22,674 bases of DNA from Isochrysis galbana (GCA_018136815.1 CM030943.1:2031946-2054619); one strand, 5' to 3'. Shown: positions 1-9,483, numbered from the stretch's first letter. The notes: a model not told the origin generated them from the letters alone. A program made the numbers and translations.

Positions 1-789
1 CTCTACCTAGGGGCCTGGGATGTGGGGTTGGTAGGAGCGAGCAGCGTTTACCGGTCCTCGATAATCTTGTTCTCTCCTTCCTCCCGCGCCATCGAGCGGC
101 CGGTTAGGTTTTGTCGTGTGCGACTTCTTGCCGCGTCGTTTTTTTGTTTGTTTGTGGTTGTTGGGTGAGCATTATCCGTGGGGTTCCTTTGCTGGCCGAA
201 GCCACATTTGCTGTCAGCGCTAGCGCCTCTGCGACTTGGGGGCAAGGCGGTGTTCGCCAATTACATGTGTGGCCTTATCGATTGCCTTGTGAAACTTGGA
301 GTGCTGAGCTCTTGTGCGTACTTGATTTTGGGTTTCCTTCTCAAGGACGCTTTTGCGTTCGCGCACTAGCTTGTGGGTGTCCTATAGGTCTAGACCCCTT
401 GTAAGTGTGGCAAAAGTGGTGAGGGTGCGTTCCATAACCGGTGTGTGGTGAAAGGTATGGGGAATGAATTCTACTCTGTAGAAGTAGAAGATACCGCTAG
501 TTGATTACGATTATGGCCTTGAGGTTGTACGCTACGTCCGGTCGAGATGAGAAGCAATTTTCGAATTTAAATTACTTATGGACGCGCCTCTGCAGCCAAT
601 AACACATATAGTAGTTTGTATGCCACCAGCCAACGCGCGGCGCGCCGTGTTATGGCAGATGGAAGCAGATGGCATGTTGCATGTTGGGAGCCACACACAC
701 ACACATACATGACACTATGCCTCGATCGAGACGGGAGGGAGTCAAGAGTAGGAGTTGCGCGGGGACTCACAATGCCCATGAAATGGCCA
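1..789. other. Gene-free stretch downstream of the kinase gene
   Basis: No convincing gene is seen. Short open frames on both strands (for example 178-369 on +, with a hydrophobic middle) have no recognisable domain. A short CA repeat lies at about 691-706. The right part should hold the 3' untranslated region of the kinase gene, which ends at 790 on the minus strand. Confidence 0.5.
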
Positions 790-2228
790 CTATGGACAGA
801 ACAGAAATGGAGCGCGCGAGAGCGCCTTGGCTGCTGGTCGCTTGTTGGGATTATACTGAAAAATTGGCGAGAGGAAAAGAATGGCATCCCCAAGGAGCTC
901 GCTAAGCTGATGTTCTTCCCACCAGTTCGGCCTTGACCCGCTGTAGCTGCCGTTGGTTCCACCGCCGGTCACCGCCGAATTGTCCCGATGGGCTTGCCCC
1001 ACGGCTGGTGTTTCGGTTGGGATATAATTGCTGTTTGCGCTTTGGCCAGAGCAAGTGCGTGAACACCCATCGGCTGCATCGCTTTTGACGTGCCTTGCAA
1101 GTCGGTCCCGCCAATCATCCATGGGGAGCATTGGTGGGAGCCGAAGCCAGTGATAAAGCTGCGGATGCGTCTTAAGCCGTGGATTCATGGCGCAAAGCTC
1201 CTCTTCCGAGGGCGTGCCCATACTGCGGAGCAATGTGAGAAGCTGCGAATTTGTTCGGCCTCCCGACTGCTGCGTCTCAAACAATCTTGCGGATGAGCCA
1301 ATCATGGTATCCGCAACAACGCAGCCAAATGACCATATATCCGGGCCAAACCTGCAGCAGCGCCGGCAAACGACGGCTGTGAGAGTAGATACGACCGGTG
1401 CTGGCACATGCTCCATTTGCAGGCAAAGACAGTCGTGGCTACGGCGCGGTGTCACTGGCGACAACAGTCGCTGATGCCCACGTACTTGTAGGTTGTAGAG
1501 CCAAACATGAGCTCAGGCGCACGGTATTGAATGCCGCATACATACGGGACGGAATCCCTAGCGCTACCACCATCTCGGTCGTCAGTATCACAGATCACTT
1601 TAGCTGCGCCAAAGTCAGCAAGCACACAGTGCACCTCGACTTTTCCGCTCAACTTTCGGACGAGAACGTTCTCGGGTTTTACATCGCGATGGACTATTCT
1701 CAAGTTGTGGATGTAAGCCAATGCGGAGGCGAGTTGCCTGCCAACGGAACGCGCAAGTGCAATTCTGCCGACTGGGCCGAGAGTAGCCGACAATGAGTCG
1801 ATGTGATTGCGCAGCGAGGAGTCGTACAGCGGCAGCACCTGGCAGAGGATGAGCTCCGATCGTCCGCCTCCATCTGTGCCTTCTCGTGAGTTGAGCGCTG
1901 CGAAGAAGAATTCTTCGAGTTGGATGATACCGTGCTCGGCGGCCTCGGCAGAGCGAAGCTGCAGCATGATGGCCAGCTCACGCGAGACACTGTTCGTCGC
2001 GCGCGGTGTTAGCTTGATTGCCACGGGTGCGCAGGCCTGCCAGCGGGAGGGGTGGCGTCGCGCGAGGAGCACAAGGCCAAAGGTGCCACTGCCGAGCATC
2101 GCCTCTGCCGTGTATGCGGCTGATGCCACCGGCCAGCCGGCCAGCTCGCTGCGAGCTCGGCGCGACGAGGCGAGCGTGCGCACGTCGAGCCACGCCGCCG
2201 GCCGCTCTATAGCGTAAGGACTCGACAT
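790..2228 (-). CDS. GSK3/shaggy-like serine/threonine protein kinase, two exons
   Basis: Exons are 2228-1486 and 1351-790, giving about 434 residues (human GSK3-beta has 420). Visible kinase landmarks are the glycine loop LGSGTFGLV at about 45-53, the beta3 lysine in VAIK (K72), the helix-C glutamate in SREL (E84), HRDVKPEN (catalytic Asp 182), DFG at 205-207 and YRAPELMFG at 235-243. The activation-loop tyrosine of GSK3 is matched by Y229 in VPYVCG. The three basic residues that bind a priming phosphate in GSK3-beta (R96, R180, K205) are matched by R83, R181 and K210. The C-lobe has WSFGC and LLRSMGTPSEEELCAMNP, typical of GSK3. An insert of about 65 Ser/Gly/Thr-rich residues separates this from the last helices. 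The ATG at 2228 is the first in frame; upstream initiation would need a non-ATG codon. The GSK3 group is a confident call; orthology is not. It would phosphorylate Ser/Thr on cytosolic or nuclear proteins. Confidence 0.88.
1352..1485 (-). other. Intron of the GSK3-like kinase gene
   Basis: The donor is CAA|GTACGTGGG and the acceptor is CTGCTGCAG|GTTTGG on the minus strand, 134 bases. Joining gives the reading TTYKFGPDIWSFGC, which has the same spacing as the GSK3 family between the APE motif and the DxW motif. Reading through the intron meets a stop after YVGISDCCRQ. Confidence 0.85.
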
Positions 2229-2480
2229 GGGTGGAGGGAGCGGACAGCGCAATGTCGAGGCAGTGCGGAGGGCAAGGGAGAAGGAGACGGGATGAAAGGC
2301 AGGAAAGCCGAGGGAGAGAGCAGGGCGGATCAACACGGGAGAGTCAGCGTGAAGAGTTGCGAGCGAGGAGAGACGGACGGCGGGGAGCAAGAGAGGAAAG
2401 AAGGCAGGACGGACGGGGTCCGCACTAGAGGCGCAGGCCAAGCCAGGGCAAAGGAAGGCGTGAAGCGCGGGAAAAACCGA
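2229..2480 (-). promoter_or_regulatory. Pyrimidine-rich leader/promoter of the kinase gene
   Basis: The 250 bases 5' of the kinase ATG are strongly purine-rich on the + strand, hence pyrimidine-rich on the coding strand. No TATA box was identified. The role is inferred from position and from the same bias upstream of the three other genes with visible starts. Confidence 0.35.
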
Positions 2481-2542
2481 ATCTAAAGTTAGTTCAGCAG
2501 ACGTCTAGTACATAGAGTGTGCGACCTACCTAGAGAGTTATC

Positions 2543-2818
2543 AATAGAGAGTAAAAGGAGCCTTCTATCTAGAGATGGCGACCTAGAGCCTTGAGAGGAA
2601 TAGGAATAGAGTAACTCCTAGAGCTGGCGTGCTAGGGAGTAATAGAGAGTAAAAGGAGCCTTCTATCTAGAGCCTAGAGAGGAATAGGAATAGAGTAACA
2701 GCGAGTAACTCCTGACTCCTGCTAGACCTGACGTCCTAGGGAGTTATAGAGAGTAAAAGGAGCCTTCTATCTAGAGCTGGAGATCTAGAGAGTAATAGAG
2801 AGTAAAAGGAGCCTTCTA
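2543..2818. repeat. Degenerate tandem repeat, four copies of a ~26-32 bp core
   Basis: The core AGAGAGTAAAAGGAGCCTTC followed by TATCTAGAG recurs near 2543-2574, 2641-2672, 2746-2776 and 2793-2818. A second unit, GAGAGGAATAGGAATAGAG, recurs near 2594 and 2676 between cores. Copies are separated by partly alike spacers rich in CTAG. The block lies between the kinase promoter region and the 3' end of the transporter gene, so it may be in the transporter's 3' flank. Confidence 0.85.
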
Positions 2819-3048
2819 ATGGGGCATGACGAAGGCACGTAAAGCCGCCCAGTATCGCCCAGTGAACAAGCCGTCGAGTGCTCGCAACAGAACCACCGCA
2901 ATACGACGGACAGGTATCCCATCGTGCCACTCGTCGCTTGCCATCACGATATGCTCGGCTTGCTGAAGAGCACCTTCTACTAACGAGCACTTTCAGTGAT
3001 GGGCGCTAGCATGATCGAGTGTGCGATGGGCGACGCGGAGCGACGTTG

Positions 3049-4897
3049 CTACCACTGATTGAGCGGCATGATGTCAGCACGCACGTAGATAAGCTTTACG
3101 GCGGCCATCACGACTGTGACCAAAATGGCAAGCGTCGTCGTCGAGAGTATGGCCGTCCCCCATCCCCATTGGGAAACGCATTCGGGCGCGTCGGCGGGAC
3201 ACCGGGGGCCTAGTCTGTCGTGCAGGGCCCCAAGAGCCATGGGGCCGACGAAGCCACCCACGTTGCCGAGCGAATTGACGAGAGCGACAGAGACTGCTCG
3301 AAGCCGGCCTGGCTGCACGGCGTGATGGAGCGCCCAAAACGGACCGGCAGCTGACACTGTGAAAATGTAGCCGATCACAATTAGTAATATTGTGCCGAGC
3401 GAGTATGGGAAGCGATCGGCGGGCGTGAAACGGCTAGAAGCGGAGAGTAGCATCAATGTGCTTGCACAGAGGACGCACGCCCCGCCCGCGCACGACGCAA
3501 TCCATACAGCTAAGACCTGCCGGCGGGTGCGCGCAGGCGCCGTACTTGGGGCATCACACCAACGCGCCGAGAGCGCCATCGCCATAGGATAGAAGAGAGA
3601 GGGTGCCGCATTGAGGGCGCCGACCTGCGCGGGGCGCACGGAAAAGTAGCGGGTTCAGATTACGTCAGACAGCCAAGCTCGGGCGCCGCAAATGAGAGAG
3701 GTAGCGTGGCGTAGCAAGCTCGAGCGCCGCACGCAGTTCCAGTCGTGGGCTTTGCCTCGATGGACTCACCTGGGTGAGATTCCATGAATCTCCGACGAGC
3801 TCACGCATCTGCTGCGGCATAAAGAACATGGACATGTAGCCCAAGGTAGCGACACATAGGTGATGCATCACAAAAATCCATGTGAGCGGCCGCCCGGCAG
3901 TGGTGACGAGCTCGCGAAGAGGCGAGCCATCGGCGGACGAGCTGGAGCTCATAGCAGATCGTTCACCCGCCGAGTTTGCCACGCCTCGGGCGATCCCTCT
4001 ACCCGAGTTTGTGGCAATTCCGCTTCCGTCGTGCTCCCCGGCAGGGTTGCTCATCGTAGCGTGAGCGCCGGTGACGCCTTCGCCACGCTCATCCACCTGC
4101 TCATCGTTCGGTGCCGCGCTGGACGTGGCGGTGGATGGAGGGAGGAGCGGCCGACGATCAACAACGCGCGTTGCGGGCCGCCCTTCCGCCTCGACGTCGC
4201 CTTGCGAGAGGGGCGGAGGGGTGCGGTAGGCCGGGGCGAGGGGCCGAGACGAGCGCGTGAGGTGGAAAAGTGAAGCGCCGCGCATCTGCTTCCCCGGCCT
4301 CGTCCCAGGTGGTAGGGGCAGAAATTGGAGGACGAAGATTCCAACGAGCAGCGCAGGCATGCCTTGCGCGACAAACAGCCATCGCCAGCCGCGGACACCC
4401 CCGACGCCCTCGAGCCCCTGCATCAGTGCGCCGGAGCCCAAGGACCCCATCGCGTAGCCGACGAACCCCAGCCCCTGCAGCACCGCCGTCGGCGCCGCGA
4501 CCTCGCCCGGCCTGTAGCACTGCGAGAGGTAGAAGACAGCTCCCGGCAGATACCCCGCCTCAAAGGCTCCCAGGAGCACCCTGGCGGCGCAAAGCTGGCC
4601 GAGACTGCCGGTAGCTGCAGTGGCGACCGAGGCAACCCCCCACGCAACGAGGCAGCCCCCCAGCACGCGGTGGGCGCCCAGGAGAGGCAGGAGACGTGTG
4701 GTGGGCAACTGAAGAGCGCAGTATGGCAAGAAGAAGAGGCCTGACGCAAGGCCGAAATCGGAGGCGGAAAGGTGGAGGTCAGCGCCCATCTGCAGCTCGG
4801 CGAATGCGATGTTGCCGCGGTCGAGCAGAGCTGTCGCGTACCCGGCGCCAAGGAGGACCACGAAGGCGGGGTGGAGAGGCGGCGCCTGATCTGCCAT
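3049..4897 (-). CDS. Major facilitator superfamily transporter, anion:cation symporter (ACS) type, two exons
   Basis: Exons 4897-3770 and 3624-3049 encode about 567 residues. The N-terminal half has the family pattern: LLDRGNIAFAELQMGADLHL at about 24-43, then FGLASGLFFLPYCALQLP, and the signature RVLLGAFEAGYLPGAVFYLS at about 106-125, close to the RxLxGxxEAGxxPG motif of ACS/Dal5-like carriers. The C-terminal half has GPFWALHHAV and ALVNSLGNVGGFVGPMALG, also typical. About twelve membrane segments are expected in a plasma or organelle membrane; substrates in the family are organic anions such as phthalate, tartrate, allantoate or sialate, and the substrate here is unknown. The loop between the two six-helix halves is unusually long (about residues 200-335), hydrophilic and rich in Ser, Gly, Arg and Pro. 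The ATG at 4897 has purines at -3 and +4. The frame stays open upstream through the microsatellite as Ser-Leu repeats, which I regard as non-coding. Confidence 0.88.
3625..3769 (-). other. Intron of the MFS transporter gene
   Basis: The donor CACCCAG|GTGAGTCC and the acceptor CCCGCGCAG|GTCGGC on the minus strand give a 145-base phase-0 intron. The joined reading SWNLTQVGALNAAPSLFYP fits the ACS family, where this segment leads into the eighth helix. Confidence 0.88.
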
Positions 4898-5255
<358 letters not shown>

Positions 5256-5329
5256 ATAACGCTAGTCCATCCCCCCCCCCACCCCACCCCCCAACAGGAA
5301 CTCCCCTGTATAATAGTAGAAGAGGGGGT

Positions 5330-5600
5330 TTGAGAAGGTTTCGCTAGGGTTTCACTCGGGTTTCACTCCGGGGGTTTCACTTGCTCGACTACCGAATAAA
5401 GCCGGGTGAAACCCGAGGAAAACAACGTTCTGCAAAAGGCCTGCCGGCAGAGCGCGACGGGTTTCACGGCGCCGCGCCGACTCATGCCCACCCGCCCCTT
5501 CTCCCTTCTCAGCGATGGAGCTGGAGGATCCTACATGTGAAAAACAGAAAACCTGTTTTTCTGTGAAGACCAAAAACAGTGTTTTTCACCGTTTTTCTGA
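5330..5600. repeat. Hairpin-rich segment with GGGTTTCAC repeats
   Basis: GGGTTTCAC occurs at about 5348, 5358, 5373 and 5460. A perfect 12-bp inverted repeat, CTCGGGTTTCAC (5355-5366) and GTGAAACCCGAG (5406-5417), encloses 39 bases. A second cluster has GAAAAACAG (5539-5547) facing CTGTTTTTC (5553-5561) with a 5-base loop, nested inside GTGAAAAAC (5537-5545) and GTTTTTCAC (5581-5589). It could be a small non-autonomous element; termini and target duplication were not identified. Confidence 0.6.
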
Positions 5601-5689
5601 GCCTGGGCCCTAAGCCTGGGGCCAGCTGCGCCGGCGTGCCGGTGTGATGACGCGAGACGTGGACCGGGAGGCGCGCGTGGGGTTGGGAC

Positions 5690-6063
5690 CCCCCACGAGA
5701 TATCTTGGGACCGGAGAATGTTTTGGACGAATCTTCTTGCCGTCGGCCGAGGAGAGGCGGACGGAGAGAGAGAGAGAGAGAGAGAGAGTCTCGCAGAGCG
5801 ACTGCGACTGCAGAACGAGAAGTCGAAGTCATGCCGGTTTATTACCCTAAACGAGCCAACAATTATAGTAACAGCAAAAACAAAATTCGAATCGCAAATT
5901 TCGAGACCAAAACCTGCAAACCTGGACTTGAGACCATGGGGAATCCGAATCTGTGTGTCTTGTGCGTCAGTGGCAACACGGGGAACTGTTCAATTGTAAT
6001 TGTGAGCGCGTACCTTACACGAATATTCATGCCTACAGCCTTCAGATGGGCAGGAATACAACA
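5690..6063 (-). mobile_element. Probable 3' LTR of a Ty3/gypsy element (far boundary uncertain)
   Basis: Reading the minus strand, a run of G (6069-6064) is followed at once by TGTTGTATTCC from 6063. That is the usual layout of a polypurine tract followed by an LTR starting with TG. An AATAAA lies at 5843-5838 on the same strand, a likely polyadenylation signal inside the LTR. A GA/CT microsatellite at 5763-5789 lies further on. The end of the LTR and a second LTR copy were not found in the window, so the lower boundary is a guess. Confidence 0.5.
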
Positions 6064-6071
6064 CCCCCCGA
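6064..6071 (-). other. Candidate polypurine tract (second-strand primer) of the gypsy element
   Basis: On the minus strand AAGTCGGGGGG ends directly at the TG that starts the putative LTR. It lies about 250 bases after the chromodomain stop at 6321, the expected order for a Ty3/gypsy 3' end. Confidence 0.5.
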
Positions 6072-6320
6072 CTTAAATCGAGACGTCTCCCGATGTCGAG
6101 CCAAGAGAGTTCATTTAACCATACGAGACGAGAGACCTAGAGGAGGAGGATTAACCCATGGATCCAAAGCAAGCACAAAATCGGCAGCTTAGCGCGGCGG
6201 CCCCCGATTTCGTACGTCACGTCCTACCACGTTCTCCCTTTTACAGGAGTTTTGCTCGGGCAGTTGCGCTGGGTCAGGCGCTGACGCGACGCTAATCATC
6301 CACTTCCGGTCGACTTAGCG

Positions 6321-6803
6321 CTACGATTGTGAACGAGAACGAGTACGACTCGAAGGCAGATCAGGAGGAGTACGACTTGTCTCTTGAATTCGACGTGGAA
6401 TAACTTGATTGGATTGGGAACTTGAGCTTGGACTTGAAGAGGAGTCTACAGCGGAGTGAGCTTGGGGTTGAACCGGACGGCGGTCGAAAGTGGTGTCGTA
6501 CGACTCAACTAGATCAGCACAACGCCGAAGCAACTCAATTCGAGACTCCCAAGTAGCTTCAGAACGAGGATAGCCGCGCCATTTGACGAGATACTTGAAT
6601 GAAACTCCATCGCCCTTGCGATCGAGTAACTCTTCGACCAAGTACTCATCTTCAGCGAGCGGAGACGAATCGGTGACGGTGAAGTACGGACGAAGATTGG
6701 AAATGTGAACTTCATCCTTGACTTGACGATTTTCGAGATCGCGTAGACGGTAGCGAGTGGCCGAGATGGCTTCTTCTCGGTAGAAGGGGCGCAACGAAGA
6801 CTA
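6321..6803 (-). pseudogene. Ty3/gypsy polyprotein fragment: integrase tail and chromodomain
   Basis: About 157 residues follow an in-frame TAG at 6803-6801. First comes an integrase C-terminal piece, ATRYRLRDLENRQVKDEVHI then SNLRPYF, matching the LEDL..G.I.DVHVSNLRPY pattern of gypsy integrases. Next is a chromodomain: EDEYLVEELLDRK, FKYLVKWRGY and EATWES, with the Tyr/Trp/Trp positions of a methyl-lysine aromatic cage. A Ser/Pro-rich tail ends with TRSRSQS. Such chromodomains are thought to guide integration to marked chromatin. The upstream part of the integrase lies at 9473-9790, so the gene is split and no longer functional. Confidence 0.85.
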
Positions 6804-6810
6804 CCGGTAG
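6795..6810. repeat. Left copy of a candidate target-site duplication
   Basis: CGAAGACTACCGGTAG here and CGAAGACTACACGGTAG at 9467-9483 differ by one inserted base. They flank the approximately 2.66-kb block that splits the gypsy integrase, as expected of a duplicated target site. The motif is partly palindromic, so chance similarity is possible. Confidence 0.5.
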
Positions 6811-7109
6811 CTTTAAAGACAACGACTTCGCAGTGTTGGAACTACGTCATATTAGCATCCTAGAATTTTTTTATTGTGCCCAGACACCTAAAACAGTCGC
6901 TATCTAATAGATCCCCAGCTTGAAACCGAAAAACTCGAACGCGAAAAGCGAATTTTTTGTATACGAATGTTGAAGACTACGGTCATTGACGTTCAACGAC
7001 CCACGGGCAGATTCACACATACAGACTCACAGGGCACCTAAGACACTCGACCCAGTGGATTGGGGCCCTACTCGGCATTCCCTACTACTTTGCCGCAGGG
7101 ATCAAAACT
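6811..7109. other. Gene-free DNA at the left of the inserted block
   Basis: No coding signal is seen. It is richer in A and T than most of the window and lies between the broken gypsy integrase and the start of the LINE-like repeat. It may be the 5' end of the inserted sequence or older host DNA carried with it. Confidence 0.4.
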
Positions 7110-7320
7110 ATTGTTATAGTTTTAGCGATGGAGCGCGCGCCGACCGCTCCCCTCTCCCAGCCCCCCGCCGTCACGACGCCCCAACGGGGCCGCCCCAAGC
7201 CGCCGGAGCCGAAGCGCTCGCAGGCCTGAGCACCGCCTGACAACGACGTCGAGATGGCGCCGCCACCCTCGCCTCCCAGGCAGCCACAGAAGCAGGGAGC
7301 AGGCAAAGTCCTGTTCCCTG
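7110..7320 (+). repeat. LINE-like 5' region, copy A
   Basis: This stretch is homologous, by eye, to the minus strand of 21570-21784. Shared anchors are ATTGTTATAGTTT, GCGA(T/C)GGAGC(G/A)CGCGCCGAC, CCGAAGCGCTCGCAGGCC and GCAAAGTC. The distance from the shared start to the ORF1 ATG position is 144 bases here and about 140 in the other copy. It likely contains the 5' UTR and first codons of a LINE ORF1. Confidence 0.75.
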
Positions 7321-7941
7321 CTGACAAGCAGAACCTGACTCAGGCTCAGAACGCCAGCGCCGCCGGGCAGCCACCCACTCAAGGACTCCCCATGGGGTGT
7401 GGCAGCTCTGCTGCCACCCCCATGGCGGTAACTCCTACCATCTGTGCACCCCTCGGGGGCGGGCACATGACACAACAAACAATCACTGGAGCATTTGCTC
7501 CCTCCAACCAACAGCCAAATCCTCCACCTAAGTCGTACGCGCAAGCCGCACATGGACACAAAGGGAAAGAGCCANNNNNNNNNNNNNNNNNNNNNNNNNN
7601 NNNNNNNNNNNNNNNNNNNNNNNNNNNNNNNNNNNNNNNNNNNNNNNNNNNNNNNNNNNNNNNNNNNNNNNNNNCAACAGCAAGCCCAGCAGCCACCAGC
7701 TCAACAGCCACAGCCGCAGTCACGCAAGCGGGCCGACCCCCAGTCGGACCCAAAACCGACTCCAAACAACACCACCTCATTCGCTTCTCCTCCACCAGAT
7801 GAGGAAGAAGAACCCGAAGACACTCCCTTCTTCATTCAGCTAGCCCAGCTAGCTGAGGACAAGAAGGATATCAAAAGCGAAGATGTAGCCACATTCATGA
7901 AATTCCTACTCTCTAGTAGGCCGGTCACTCACGCTTTTTAA
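7254..7941 (+). CDS. LINE-like ORF1 (gag-like) protein, interrupted by an assembly gap
   Basis: The ATG at 7254 opens a Pro/Gln-rich frame that reaches the N run at 7576 and includes PKSYAQAAHGHKGKEP, a style common in LINE ORF1 proteins. After the gap a frame one step away reads QQQAQQPPAQQ and RKRADPQSDPKP, then an acidic stretch DEEEEPEDTPFF and an amphipathic end SEDVATFMKFLLSSRPV, with the stop at 7939-7941. Both sides look coding, so the frame change probably reflects the arbitrary N length. ORF1 proteins bind element RNA in the retrotransposition particle. No RNA-recognition or CCHC motif is visible here; it could lie in the gap. Confidence 0.55.
7576..7674. other. Assembly gap (99 N)
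   Basis: A run of 99 N interrupts the gag-like frame. If no other indel is present, the true missing length must leave remainder 2 on division by 3 to keep the flanking frames together, so 99 is not the real length. Confidence 0.95.
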
Positions 7942-8090
7942 CAACTATTTTCCATCCCTCCTGGGTGTCCAAGGATTCCCCAGGGACCCCCCTTACCTGC
8001 CCCCCTCCCCCCCCCCCCCCCCCGCGAACCCCCTCTACCCCACGAAAATCCATGGCGTCGGTGAGTGACTCCCCCGCCTTGTCCGGCCGC

Positions 8091-8202
8091 GTGACGACGT
8101 CATCACCGGGGGCCTCAAGCGGCCGACTTCGACGCAGTGCGCGGGGGCGGCGGGCGCGATTGGCGTAGCTGTGAGGGCGGCATACCGCACTTTGGTGCTG
8201 GT
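8091..8202. repeat. Direct repeat copy 1 (112 bp, 204-bp spacing)
   Basis: The 112 bases starting GTGACGACGTCATCACC are repeated at 8295-8406 with only two substitutions counted by eye. Each copy begins with the palindrome TGACGACGTCA. The bases between copies are not repeated. Confidence 0.95.
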
Positions 8203-8294
8203 AGCGGCATCCATATGGTGAGCGGTGACTCGAACGGCCTCGTGGCGCCCCCGGTCGCGGGTCGAAGTTGGGCACTCATGGCGCGTCTTGGGGC

Positions 8295-8406
8295 GTGACG
8301 ACGTCATCACCGGGGGCCTCAAGCGGCCGATTTCGACGCAGTGCGCGGGGGCGGCGGGCGCGATTGGCGTGGCTGTGAGGGCGGCATACCGCACTTTGGT
8401 GCTGGT
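8295..8406. repeat. Direct repeat copy 2 (112 bp)
   Basis: This is the second copy of the 8091-8202 unit. It ends exactly where the LINE endonuclease coding sequence begins (about 8407), so the endonuclease fragment may be truncated at this junction. Confidence 0.95.
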
Positions 8407-9036
8407 GCCCGGTCCCTAGGGTGGGACTGGTTTCAAACTCCCGCAACTAGGGGCGACCCGGGAAGCGGAGTGGCGATAGCCATTAGAAGAGACAGAAGCG
8501 ACGTAGTAGTAGAATCTTGGTCGGTAGTTATCCCGGGGAGGCTGGTAGTAGTAAAGGCAAAAATCGGGCATGAAACGATAGCTTTCTCCTCTGTGTATCT
8601 TAATTCTCAACCTAATAAACGAAAAGAAGACATCAAAACGCTACACGAGACGCCGGAAATACTTTCTCACACTATATTAGCGGGCGACTTCAATTGCGTG
8701 GAAAGCGTACGTAGAGATACCCGGTCCATCGCGGGAGCGACCCCTTACGCAAATTCGGGAGGCAGAGCCCTCGCGAGGGCGCTCGCCACACATGGGCTCA
8801 CGGACATCCAATTACTAGTAAATCCGGGCCTTAGGGACCAATACACGAGGTGCGGGCATCAGACCCACACGAGGATAGATCGGGTATACGCCGCGGAATA
8901 CTACTCCACGTGGAGATGGCACAAGGCATACATAGATCTTAAGCTTTTCACGGGCCTAGCGGCACATCGCACGGGCCATGCTACGCACAAACATCACATG
9001 TGTGTGACGCTCGACGCCATTGATGCAACATTTTGA
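8407..9036 (+). pseudogene. LINE-type APE-like endonuclease fragment (ORF2 N-terminus)
   Basis: The open frame (usable from 8341, convincing from about 8407) gives about 210 residues of the endonuclease/exonuclease/phosphatase fold found at the start of LINE ORF2. Landmarks are GWDWFQTPATRGDPGSGVAI, TILAGDFNCV (metal/phosphate site) and HTRIDRVYAAEYY, ending in THKHHMCVTL. In active enzymes the last motif is SDHH; here the catalytic Asp position appears to be Lys. The amino-terminal motifs with the conserved Asn and Glu are absent. No reverse transcriptase follows; the frame stops at 9036. It is therefore a broken fragment. Confidence 0.75.
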
Positions 9037-9467
9037 TCGATCGGAAGTGCGGCAGATAACCGTCGCCGTCACGCAACGCGCAACGCAAACTCCAGACGCT
9101 GAAGGTGATCACGCACACGCGCACACTCGCAACGTCATTACAGGGCGTACAATTTGGCACACAACCAGCGGGATTGTAATGTGCGCTGCAACTACGCTTG
9201 GTGCCGCCGCGACCCGATCGCTTGGGGTCTCCGCAAGGATACCAATTTGGGAATCGCTCGGCGCGCTCGCCAGGCGCCCGAGCACTTGCTGACCCCACGG
9301 CTGTCGGGCGCTGTTAAGTGGGTTGTCAGGGCAAACCTGGGCACCCAAAGCAGGGAGATGATAGGGGAGACTGTCAGGGGGAGGGGGGCGGACCGTGGCG
9401 AGGCTTTGGCTGTTGATAATGAGGCGGCAATGAGGCTAACATTTTCCGTTGTCTTCCCCCCCCCTCC
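9037..9467 (+). other. Right part of the inserted block, no recognised gene
   Basis: A 109-codon open frame at 9154-9483 reads sensibly in places (CNYAWCRRDPIAWGLRKDTN) but matches no domain I know. No reverse transcriptase motif, poly(A) tail or LINE 3' repeat is visible before the duplicated flank at 9467. Confidence 0.4.
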
Positions 9468-9483
9468 GAAGACTACACGGTAG
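9467..9483. repeat. Right copy of the candidate target-site duplication
   Basis: CGAAGACTACACGGTAG matches 6795-6810 except for one base. It is also part of a perfect inverted repeat: GAAGACTAC (9468-9476) and GTAGTCTTC (9480-9488) around a 3-base loop. Confidence 0.5.

Noticed and set aside
178-369. Small membrane protein on +
   Set aside because: There is one hydrophobic stretch only, no homology I recognise, and overlapping frames look equally plausible.
2229-2441. Longer kinase start at 2441 with a possible targeting peptide
   Set aside because: It would require a TTG start; the first in-frame ATG is at 2228, and the region is a CT-rich leader.
2543-2818. CRISPR-like array
   Set aside because: Spacers differ widely in length and share words with the repeats, there are only four copies, and the context is eukaryotic.
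8035-8394. Minus-strand protein with two RYAALTATPIAPAAPAHC-like repeats
   Set aside because: The repeat is explained by the 112-bp DNA duplication; nothing else supports coding on that strand.
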